64,000 nucleotides of DNA from Corbicula japonica (Eukaryota; Mollusca; Bivalvia; Venerida; Cyrenidae): positions 9,165,374 to 9,229,373 of the forward strand of contig JAZAYU010000001.1 of the NCBI GenBank assembly GCA_038501625.1. Direction: 5' to 3'. Position 1 is the stretch's first letter, and each line of letters begins with the position of its first letter. Of this stretch, positions 14,401 to 26,400 are shown in pieces. The position numbers were made by a program, and so were the translations under genes. The notes below the pieces were generated by a model that was not told the DNA's origin, did not search any database, and saw only the letters and a program-made list of their open reading frames with translations.

Positions 14401-17400
14401 CTCCATATCTTCCATTTTTTAATGCCTATGTGACCAATGTAGATCTATATCAGATGGCAATGATGTGCCATCTGATCAGGATCTACACTGTTTGCCCATG
14501 CCATAAAAGGGTATATACTGAGGAAAGGGTTAACAAGAAAAAAACGTCGCCACGCGCCGAAAACCAGGTTTTCATTTAATACTTGTACTTTTGTAAAGAA
14601 AATATCTGATATGAAGAAACTGAACTTCTATTTTTAGCAACAGTGACCTTGATCTTGATCACAGACTTCTGAGTAGACTTTCCAAGTTGCGTCTTGGTAT
14701 CAGCTACCCAAAGAAAGTTTGGTGTCAATAGATCACAGGGCGGGTAATCAAACTGCACCTTACCATGCATTTTGTAAACAAAAGTCCTCCATCTTGGATG
14801 AAAATTGGCAAGTTTTTTACTTTTACTCATTTAATAAATAACTCGTAAAATTGAGATATACCTAAGAACCTGCTACACATTTTTCCGAATCTTTTGGTAC
14901 CTAGATGGAATATAAACTCGAAGTGGAACGTAAGTTACCTCGGTCATGGAAATTGAATCGGCGAGAAATAAGCAAGAATTTTCAGGGTAAAGTGCAGGGA
15001 AATTTGTCATTGTGTATGTTTTTCATCGAGAAAGGTAGTTTTGTCTGTAATCACACGAAAAATTGAATTCCATTTTAAATTTCATGTCCCAAGACAAAAA
15101 GGGGCATAACTTTGGCAAAACACAGTCAGGGGTTATGAAACTTGACCTGATAATTGGTACTGTGATGTCAAACAATTATGTAAAGTTTCAAAGCTATACC
15201 TTGAATAGTAACTGAGAAAAAGACAACTTTCACAAAAAAAAAAAAATTCTAAGTGAAAAAGGGGCACAACTTTGTCAAAATACAGTCAGGGATTATGAAA
15301 CTTGCCCTAATAATTGGTATTGAGATGTCAGACAACTATGTTAAGTTTCAAAGTAGTATCTTAAACGGTTACTGAGAAAAAGACAACTTTCACAAGCAAG
15401 AGGGCCATGATGGCCCTGAATCGCTCACCTGAGTATGAAACTCAAGTTATTAACCAGAAACTGAATTTTTATTTTTAGCAACAGTGACCTTGACCTTGAT
15501 CACAGACACGTGGGTAGCAACCCCAATTTGTCTCTTGTTATAAGCTACCCATATACCAAGTTTGGAGTCAATATGCCAATGCAAACACAAGTTATTAAGC
15601 GGAAACTGAATTTCTACTTTTAGCAACTGTGACCTTAACCTTGATCAGAGACACCTGGGTAGCAATCCCAAGCTGCCGTTTGATATAAGCTACTCATACA
15701 CCAAGTGTGGAGTCAAAAAACCAAAGGAAACTCAAGTTATTAAGTGGAAACTGAATTTCTATTTTTAGCAACAGTGACCTTGACCTTGATCACAGACACG
15801 TAGGTAGCAACCCCAAGTTGCCTCTTAATTTAAGCTATCCATATACCAAGTTTGGAGTCAATAGGCCAAAGCAATCTCAAGTAATTAAGTAGAAACTGAA
15901 TTTCTATTTTTAGTAACAGTGACCTTGACCTTAATCACAGACACCTGGGTAGCAACCCCAAGCTGCCTCTAGATATAAGCTATCCATATACCAAGTTTGG
16001 AGTCAATAGGCCAAAGTAATCTCAAGTAATTAAGTAGAAACTGGATTTCTATTTTAAGTAACAGTGACCTTGACCTTAATCACAGACACCTGGGTAGCAA
16101 CCCCAAGCTGCCTTTTGATATAAGCTACACATACATCAAGTTTGGAGTCAATAGGCCTAAGCAAACTCAAGTAATTGAGCAAAGACCGAATATCTATTTT
16201 TAGCAACAGTGACCTTGACCTTAATCACAGACACCTGGGTAGCAACCCCAAGCTGCCTTTTGATTTAAGCTACCCATATACCAAGTTTGGAGTCAATAGG
16301 CCTAAGCAAACTCAAGTAATTGAGCAAAGACTGAATTTCTATTTTTAGCAATAGTGACCTTGACCTTAATCACAGACACCTGGGTAGCAACCCCAAGCTG
16401 CCTTTTGATATAAGCTACCCATATACCAAGTTTGGAGTCAATAGGCCTAAGCAAACTCAAGTAATTGAGCAAAGACTGAATTTCTATTTTTAGCAATAGT
16501 GACCTTGACCTTGATCACAGACACCTGGGTAGCAACCCCAAGCTGCCTTTTGATATAAGCTACCCATACACCAAGTTTGGAGTCAATAGGCCTAAGCAAA
16601 CTCAAGTAATTGAGCAAAGACTGAATTTCTATTTTTAGCAACAGTGACCTTGACCTTGATCACAGACACCTGGGTAGCAACCCCAAGCTGCCGTTTGATA
16701 TAAGCTACCCATACACCAAGTTTGGAGTCAATAACCCTAAGCAAACTCAAGTAATTCAGCAAAGACTGAATTTCTATTTTTAGCAGCAGTGACCTTGACC
16801 TTGACCCTGTGGTCATGATTTGAACAACTTTTGTAGACATCAGTGCCAGGATGCTTCAGGACAAATTTGGTTAAAATCCATCAAGTGGTTACGGAGGAGA
16901 TGTTGTTTAAAGGAAATTGTTGACGGACAACGGACAAAGACGGGTCACAATAGCTCACCATGAGCCTATGGCTCAGGTGAGCTAAAAACTGAACAAAATT
17001 TCTAAGTGAAAAAGGGGCATAACTTTGTCAAAATACAGTCAGGGATTATGAAACTTGTCCTGATAATTGGTATTGATATGTCAGACAACTATATTAAGTT
17101 TCAAAGTTGTACCTTGAACGGTTACTGAGAAAATCACAACTTTCACAAAAAACTTCACAAAATGTTGACGCCTGCCCGCCCGCCCAAACGACACATCCCA
17201 ATCTAATAACCAGGATTTTTCTAAAGAAAACCTGGTTAAAAATGATTGGTATTGTAATGAAAATATTGATACAATCACCACCCTAGCCTGGAATAAATTG
17301 ACGTCAAAACAAGTTTATCAATTTAAGAATTAAGTAAAAAACAAGAGCCGTCAGAGACGGGTTATGCTCCCCAACGCCGCTTTGTCACAAATACTTTTTT

Positions 17401-20400
17401 GTTAGAACAGGAAGAATTTGTAAGAAAGATATTGTATTTGAAAGTTTCCTTTACGATTCAAACAGAAAGCATTTTACAATATTGTACAAAAATAAGACCA
17501 AAAAAAATGAGAAATTTCAAAGGGCACTAACTCAAAAATGAATAAAGCAAGAGTTATGGTTTCTGTGCATTGCACTGCTCCGCATTGAGATCATTCTACT
17601 TATGAAGTTTCAAGTTCAGAAACTTTTATACTTTGTGAGATATGCACCAGATAAAACTAAGTAAGAGAAATTTCAAAGGGAAATAAATAAAAAATCAATA
17701 AAGCAAGATTTATGGTTCTTGTGCACTGCACTGCTCCTCATTGAGATCTATCTACTTATGAAGTTTCAACTTCCTAACTCTTATACTTTGTGAGATATGC
17801 CCCGGACAAAAAGTAAGTATGGTAAATTTCAAAGGGCATTAACTCTATAATGAATAAAGCAAGAGTTATGGTTCTTGTGTGCTGCACTGCTCCTCAACAA
17901 ATTCATTCTACTTATGAAGTTTCAAGTTCATAACTCTTATACTTTGTGTGATATGCCCTGGACAAAAAATAAGTAAGAGAAATTTCAAAGGGCAATAAAT
18001 CAAAAATCAATAAAAGCAAGAGTTATGGTTCTTATGCACTGCACTGCTCATCATTGAGATCTATCTACTTATGAAGTTTCAACTTCATAACTCTTATACT
18101 TTGTGAGATATGCCCCGGACAAAAAGGAAGTATGAAAAATTTCAAAGGGCAATAACTCAAAAATGAATAAAGCAAGAGTTATGGTTCTTGTGCACTGCAC
18201 TGCTCCTCCCTGAGATCTATCTAGTTATGAAGGTTCAACTTCATAACTCTTATACTTTGTGAAATATGCCCCAGACAAAAAGTAAGTATGAGAAATTTGA
18301 AAGGGCAATAACTCAAAAATGAATAAAGCAAGAGTTATGGTTCTTATGCACTGCACTGCTCCTCATTGAGATCTATCTACTTATGAAGTTTCAAGTTCAT
18401 AACTCTTATACTTTGTGAAATATGCCCCGGACAAAAAGTAAGTATGAGAAATTTCAAAGGGCAATAACTCAAAAATGAATAAAGCAAGAGTTATGGTTCT
18501 TGTGCACTGCACTGCTCCTCATTGAGATCTATCTACTTATGAAGTTTCAACTTCATAACTCTTATACTTTGTGAGATATGCCCCGGACAAAAAGTAAGTA
18601 TGAGAAATTTCAAAGGGCAATAACTCAAAAATGAATAAAGCAAGAGTTATGGTTCTTGTGCACTGCACTGCTCCTCATTGAGATCTATCTACTTATGAAG
18701 TTTCAACTTCATAACTCTTAGACTTTGGGAGATATGCCCCGGACAAAAAGTAAGTATGAGAAATTTCAAAGGGCAATAACTCAAAAATGAATAAAGCAAG
18801 AGTTATAGTTCTTGTGCACTGCACTGCTCCTCAACGAGATCTAACTACCTATGAAGTTTAGTCTTGATACCTCTCATAGTTTTTGTGTAATTGTCCGGAC
18901 AATATTATGACGGACGGACGGACGAACGAACGAACGAACGGACGAACGGACGGACGGGACGGACGGACGGACAAAGCGACAACTATATGCTCCCCCGAAT
19001 TTCGGGGGGAGCATAAAAACAACCCAACTGCACGCTTATTAAAACTAACCACAGTCTCAATAGGTAAGTTCAAACAAAACTTACTATTCGATGAAAAGGT
19101 GGGAGTAATAGTTCCTGGGTTCGAGGAAAAGCTGCTGCTTGAAAAATTGAAACTTCCGAGACCATCCATTCCAGGTGTGTCCAGGACTCCAGGGTTCTTT
19201 GTGTTCAGCAGCTCAGCCAACGTCTCCAGGGTTGGAGTCTGCGGCCGATTACTTGAAGGCATACCCTGGTCAGATATAGGAGTGGGACCTCTGCTGGATA
19301 CTGGAGGCATGCCCGAGATATTACCCATATTCAATCCAGGAACAACTTGCCCATTGAATGTAACTTGACCTAAAAAATTATTAAAATAATTTAAAGCAAA
19401 TACATAATAATTATGTTAAATGGACATTTATTAACATTGTATTCGAAAGAACAAATGCACTTACTGCTGGACTTCTTTGTACCGACAAATGCCATTGCAA
19501 TGTTAATGTTTGTTTCCTTTACTTACTCAAATTGTTATTTATCGATGTTTTTTTATTTAGACTGTAAAAGGCTTTACTGGCTTATAACATAGTGGCAACA
19601 AAATACTCTAAACATAGACCAATCTTGTGAATTTATCTACTGAAAAACATTTTAAAAAAAATAGAATTACCTCAATTGTCAACTATTTTCAACTATTTGC
19701 ACTCAGTATGAACTACTTTTTCCTTGAATTTAAATTTTGAACTCCTTGTTGCAATTAGAATAAAAGAACTAATCAAACCTTTATTAAGCAGCCACCCAAT
19801 GGTGTGGCAAAAAGTGGCTGCTGAAAACAGGTGGCTGTTTAAGGGCCCACTACACTCCTCCCCTGCATGTTAATCTCGCTATTTTTCTTTGCTATTTTAA
19901 CATGTCTGACCATATGCAAAAAAATGCTACTTTAGTAACACTCATTTGTGCAAAGCTTCATTCAACGCCAATGAGATTTTGATAATTTTCTTTTTACCCA
20001 TGAGAGTGAAGGGGAGGAGTGTACTGGGCCTTGAGACAGGTGGTTGCAGAATGCAAGTGGCTGCTAGGCAAGTTTAACTGTGTTTACTGTGAATTTATCA
20101 AAAGCCATGCAATACCAATTTTCATGGATTTTATAATCATGTCAATCCAAGAATTTATTCCCCCATAATATATACATGGAACTGTTTTAGAATATTTTAA
20201 AAAAGAGCAAATTTTAGTGTTCCAGAAAGCCATAAAATAATGTTCATACTCCCAAATATATATGCTTTCAAAGAATTCAGTTTTCTGGCTCCTTATTACA
20301 CTGACGACAACCAAGACTGAATAATCCCTTACCATCATCTTTACCAATTCTTTTAAACACCATGCACAACAAAATATATTCTAATCTATTCATGCAAATT

Positions 20401-23400
20401 CCAGAACCAGACAACAGCTAATGTTTATTTAACCAGGGATTTCAACAAAGCAGAATTCTCAAAATTTGAAAAACCCAGTATTGATTAAACACAATTTTTA
20501 CTTTAAAATGCATAGAAATGCTGTGAAGGTCATAGATGTTTGGTCATTAAAAGCCACTTTGGCAGTCTTCGCGAAAGGCACCGGAACGCCGGTCATGTCC
20601 GGCAAAATTTGCTACGGTCCGGCAGTTTTGTGAAGTTGTCGGTCCGGCTGACCGGCAATTTTTTTCGGCATTTTGGGTACGAAAAATCTTAGTGCAAACA
20701 ATATTTCCGCTGCAGCTCTATTATATCGCAAAATCCAATACATCGCGATCGGTCCGTGGATCCCAATTTTTTGTACATTTACAATGTGAATGTTTGTTCA
20801 TTCTTTGTGGGTGGTAAAAAAGACCGAATGATCAATTCAACTTCGGTTGCAAATTCTCGAAACGCACACTTTTTTCTTGTCGTATTACGTCATTAACGGC
20901 GAAGGTTGTTTATTACATTTTGTATGCAGGGATTTAAGAGGCGATGTACAAGTTAATCAACAGATACAACATCAAACTGAAAATAAATGAAAGTATTTTT
21001 ATATACAAAAAAGCTTTTGATTGACATGAAACCCCCTTTGTGGCGAACAATTGGTGCGAAAAACACCAAGCTGATACGGTACTGACAGAATTTCGTTCAC
21101 GAGGCAAACCGCAAATTAGCGACAATTAATGAAAGCTGCTAACCATAATATGAGCAGGAAACGTCAAAACAGTTTGTTGTTTTGACATTACCTGCTCATC
21201 GAACTAACATCGCCGATTTTGACCGACCAAAAGATCGTCAATCAGTTCAAAGTACTGACACTTTTGGAAATTGATGACGGCGATCTGTTTGTTTGTACAT
21301 TATTTTATTTCTTTTTTATCTAAAATAAATCTCAATAAATTATATAAAAAGTTGTTTTAAAATATTTGTCCAGCATGGAACGTACTCCCTGATGTACCCG
21401 TAAATTTCACGGTGTGTTAATTACGCAACACCTCAAAAAAAGAATTTTGATTGTTTTAGCGTGATTATTTACTTATATCTATATTTATTTACTTAATGGC
21501 AGTCTGAATTTCCATTTGTGTATTATTGTTCCATAACAGAATCAATGTAGTATACTGTAATTTGTGTCTGAAAAGTAAGGCCTCCAATATAGAACTGTTT
21601 TTTTTATATTTTTTTTAGCCCACAGCACAAGAAGGCTGTTGGAGATGCTAAGTTCCAGCAACAGATGCAGACAGCTAGACAAGTTTCACTGGACATAAGT
21701 GGGAGTGCCAACGCAAATTTTTATCATAATTTGGCACAGAAAGACCTTGCCATATTTATTTTTGTCATTTTTATACGCCCATTTGAAAAACGGGACGTAT
21801 TATGGGAACACCTGCGGTGGGCGGGTGGGTTTGCGGGCGGGCGGCGGCGTCCACAGGGTTTCCGCTCTATAAGTCAAAAGAGTTTTCATCCGATCTTTAT
21901 CAAACTTGGTGAATATGTTGGTGGGCATAATATCTCGACCAAGTTCTATAACCAGCCAAATCCCCCCAGGCACTCCTGAATTATGACCCTTGAATTGTCC
22001 AAAATTACTGTTTCTGCTCTATAAGTCAAAGAGTTTTCATCCAGTCTTTATCAAACTTGGTGAATATGTTGGTGGGCATATCTCGACCAAGTTCTATAAC
22101 CAGCCAAATCCCCCCAGGCACTCCTGAATTATGGCCCTTGAATTGTCCAAAATTACTGTTTCTGCTCTCTAAGTCAAAGAGTTTTCATCCGGTCTTTATC
22201 AATCTTGGTGAATATGTTGGTGGGCATAATATCTGGACCAAGTTCTATAACCAGCCAAATCCCCCCAGGCACTCCTGAATTATGGCCCTTGAATTGTTTA
22301 AAATTTGGGTTTCCGCTCTCTAAGTCAAAGAGTTTTTGTCCGATCTTCATCAAACTTGGTGAATATGTTGGTGGGCATAATATCTGGACCAAGTTCTATA
22401 ACCAGCCAAATTCCCCCATGCACTCCTGAATTATGGCCCTTGAATTGTCTGAAATAAGGGTTAGCTCTCCAAGTCAAAGAGTTTTCATCCGGTCTTTATC
22501 AAACTTGGTGAATATGTTGGTGGGCATAATATCTCGACCAAGTTCTAAAACCAGCCAAATCCCCCCAGGCACTCCTGAATTATGGCCCTTGAATTGTCCA
22601 AAATTACTGTTTCCGCTCTCTAAGTCAAGAGTTTTCATCCGGTCTTTATCAAACTTGGTGAATATGTCGGTGGGCATAATATCTCGACCAGGTTCTATAA
22701 CCTGCTAAATCCCTCAAGGCACTCCTGAATTATGGCCCTTGAATTGTCCAAAAACTGAATTAGTGGTATCTGCTCTCCAAGTCGAATAATTTTCATCGGA
22801 TCGTTACGCAACTTTGATGATCAGCATTTTGACAGGCGTATTTTGTGTCAGTTTGGCACTCTTGTTTCAAGAATAAAATAGATTCAATAATCTGTATCGT
22901 TGTTTTGTAACATTTGTGGGGGTAAACGTGAAAATAGAGCTATTTGATTGGTTGCAGTGTATCTGTAGCATAAATATATTGAAATAAGCTAGTTTTATGA
23001 AGAATATAATTGTTTTTGTTTCAGTCAGGCAAATTCTTTTTCGGTCTGGCAGAATTTTTTTTTTCACCAGACCGGATGACTGGCAGTTTTTCATCCCTTT
23101 CGCGAAGACTGCTTTGGTCAATGTGACTGTGCACCAACTTGGTAAAACAAGAAATCTGAGGTACAACCTTACTGTATTCTCTATCAAAATGATAATGGTT
23201 GCAACTTCAACATAATTGTTTTTCACAACATAATTGTTTTTCAGATAAATTAACGTTTATATGCCATATTCTCTTCAGTTAAGATTACCTGCATCCCTTA
23301 TTAAGGCTAAAATTAGGAGTATTTCATGCCAAAACAATGAAGTTTCAAAACCTCCCTGTACCCATTAAGATAATTTTGCAACAGAAATTCACATCATTAA

Positions 23401-26400
23401 TCAGGGTTCTCAATAAGAGCCGGCCAAAATGGCCGTTTAAAATAATGTTTCTGCCGGTTAAAATTACCGACTGTTCAAAAATCAAAAATTTTCCATGCAT
23501 TTGTTTTCACTTATGTTGATCCTTTTCGACACTTTCTCGCCTTTGCGCTATTTAATGCTGTTTCAGAATGCTTTGGGTAACAGCGTTATCGCAATGTATA
23601 CTGATAAAATTTTTCCAATAAGTTGTGGTAGTTTAATCGCACTGTGAAGCGAAAAAGCGAACACAGTCCACTATGTTTTGAAAACGTGATCTGTCAAAAC
23701 GAGAGAAAGTTGGACTGCCGGTCGAATTTGTTTAAATATTTCACGTCCAGTATTGAGTTTCAGCGTTGATGCTTTGTGTGTTCGGTCCCCTGTTGCATGT
23801 TCTTGTTTGCATGCTAAGAGTTTCGAGTCTTTAACATATTCCAGTAAAAACTAGAATTATCACTGAAAGTGATTAAATACCCCCACATGTATGCTTGATA
23901 ATTGAACTGGGAATGCTTCGAATCAATGGCATAATGTGCCCCACTTTCAATCCAAAGTGTCGTCTTCACAGTAGCCACATATTCAGCAAGTTTCATCACA
24001 ATATCTCATTCCTTCTAAATTTATTGAGCAGAAATGGTTTAAATATGTTAGTAACAGTGGCCTTTATCTAACTTTTATCTAAGAACTGTGTGCCAAACAT
24101 TGTTTATGAGAAATCATCCAGAAACCATTTTTTCTATTTTTAGTAACAGTGACCTTGACCCCATCAGGCCCAATTTCAATACCAAGTTTCGTCTTCACAG
24201 ACACTACCTATATAGCAATTTTCATCACAATATCTCATTCTGAACCAAAGTTATTGAGCATACAGTTTATTTTCTATTTTTAGTAACAGTGACCTTGACC
24301 CCACAGGCCTTGAATCCCAAAAGTCATCTTCACAAAAACCATCAATACACCAAATTTCATTTAAGAATCTCATTCTAAGCTATAGTTACTGAGTGAAAAC
24401 GAAGTTTTGAAGTTTAAATAACAGTGACCTTGACCTTGAACCCACAGGCCCCAAAGTCAAACCTAATCTTTATCTTGTTATGTTACATCTGTGTCCCAAA
24501 AAATAATTAAATCTATGAAGTATTTCATGAGTTATAGTCCAGAAACAATTTTTCTTTTTTAAGTTACAGTGACCTTGACACTGACCCCTCAGGCCCCAAA
24601 GTCGAACTCGACCTGTATCTTCTGATATTACATATATGTACCAAAAAAGGATTTAATCTGTGAAGTTTTTCATGAGTTATTATCTGGAAACCCTTTTTCT
24701 ATTTTTAGTAATACTGACCTTGACATTGACCCCACCAGCCCCAAAGTCGAACTTGACCTGTATCTTGTGATGTTACATCTATTTACCAAACAAGGATTAA
24801 ATCTGTGAAGTGTTTCATGAGTTATCATCCGGAAACCATTTTTCTATTTTTAGCAACAGTGACCTTGACACTGATCCCAGCAGCCCCAAAATCGAACTTG
24901 ACCTGTATCTTACGACGATATACCTGTGTACCAAAAATTATTTAATTCTGTCAAGCCTTTCATGAGTTATCTGGAAACGAAGAATCCGACCGACCGACCG
25001 ACCGACCGACCGACAAGCTCACTCCTATATACCCCCTCAAACTTCGTTTGTGGGGGTATAAAAATCGGTTGCTGTGCACTTCTTAAATTTTGAACAAACC
25101 GCTTTCGTTTCAGGCCTCGTTTGTGGCTTTGCCTTTTGTAGTTATTATCGAAGTTCCTTGTTTTGTATGAATAATTTGATGAAATATAAATAATGAAACA
25201 CTATTTTCGTATGGTAATTACTGAATGAAATAAAAGAGTAAGAAATTTTAAAAAATATTAACAAATCAACGAATCGCGATCTGGCAATTGAATAGCAAAA
25301 TTTTCATTAGAATTATTGATTAAGGCTTAGTCATTTTCATGATAATGAGTATCCATTTTATACAGTACTGTGAACGTTTAAGGTTACAAACGAAACACAT
25401 GATACACGATATATGGAGGCACGATACACGATAGACTGACGCAGGATACACGATAGACGGACGCACTATACACGATAGACGCACTATACAAGATACTGCC
25501 GATTCATACAATTTGTGTTTTAGATTTCTCAAAATTTAATAATGCTATCAAAATATCAATTGAGTGGTTGAAATTAAATCATATTAATTTGCATATGTGA
25601 GAAACTTATTCACGTTTCACTGTAAAATTAAAAGCACGATGCACGATACACGTTAGACGGATGCACAATACACGTTAGACGGATGCACGATACACAGACG
25701 AACTATAGATGCAAATTTTGTAACATTAAATATTCACAGTACTGTAAATGTTTAGTGCAAAAATGTGTTTATAGTGTCCATATTGCATGGTAGCATCATA
25801 CTGCCATGTAATAAAGATGCTTCAAATACATTTTTTGCATTAAAATATGCCACAAAATGGCTTCCAAATAGTACTATTAAGTAGTATAGATTTAGCCTAA
25901 AATGCAGGAAATGAAGCGACAAGTTTCAAAATTTTCTGGGGGAGCATGCCCCCCGGACCCACTAGCAGGCATGCTAGATTGTTAATTGGGCCTGCTGGGC
26001 TGAAACTTATTGAGAACCCTGATTAATTGAACACCATCACAATGCTTGAAATCCCTCTCCCATCAATATCGAGATAAGAAACAAGAATCTATGATAAACT
26101 GAAGTGGTTTTTGGAAAAGGTTTACCTGGGCAACACATCTGCCAGTTATTCTTTGTTTTTTACTCATGATTGTGCTCTATTATCTGAATAATACTAATAG
26201 GCTCTAATATCTGAATAGTAGTCTAAAGGTGCATTTCTCATGTTTGCTAAACAACTAATTTAAATGGTTTCATTATTACATCAAAAATATGTACTGAAAT
26301 AAGCTTACAGCAACTTAATAATTTTCAGAAAAAATGTAGAATACCTTCACCACAGGCAAAATTATTTAAAACAAAGAGGGTCCGTAGGACCCTGGGTCGC

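Larger units (their letters stand above)
20563..23111. mobile_element. TIR element with 6-bp target duplication CTTTGG
   Basis: Ends CAGTCTTCGCGAAAGG and CCTTTCGCGAAGACTG (16-bp perfect TIR), flanked by CTTTGG at 20557-20562 and 23112-23117. Both subterminal regions are rich in CCGGCA/CCGGTC motifs. CAG..CTG ends resemble hAT elements, whose usual duplication is 8 bp. A plus-strand stretch at 21625-21755 looks like eroded coding sequence. An array element is nested at 21765-22866. The related element at 41853-42811 shares the CAGYCTTC end. Confidence 0.75.
23402..26021. mobile_element. TIR element with 6-bp target duplication ATTAAT
   Basis: Ends CAGGGTTCTCAATAAG and CTTATTGAGAACCCTG (16-bp perfect TIR), flanked by ATTAAT at 23396-23401 and 26022-26027. 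The left subterminal has GCCGGCCAAAATGGCCG; the right has GGGGGAGCATGCCCCCCGGA. It contains a nested array element (23849-25064) and a short repeated stretch at 25400-25700. No intact transposase seen. Same end type and duplication length as 20563-23111 and 56113-59069. Confidence 0.8.

Noticed and set aside
16302..16840. Overlapping 64-82-residue minus-strand frames, also at 28038-28701
   Set aside because: Translations of the 145-bp GTGACCTTGACC array; identical peptides repeat with the unit period.
17341..18900. Regular arrays considered as CRISPR
   Set aside because: Units are whole tandem copies of about 150 bp without unique spacers, in a eukaryotic intron.
18883..19368. 161-residue plus-strand frame opposite exon 7
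   Set aside because: Antisense shadow of the coding exon extended through the ACGG tract.
21665..22708. Plus-strand frames of 67-104 residues
   Set aside because: Apart from the short possible transposase relic at the start, they translate the 150-bp core units.
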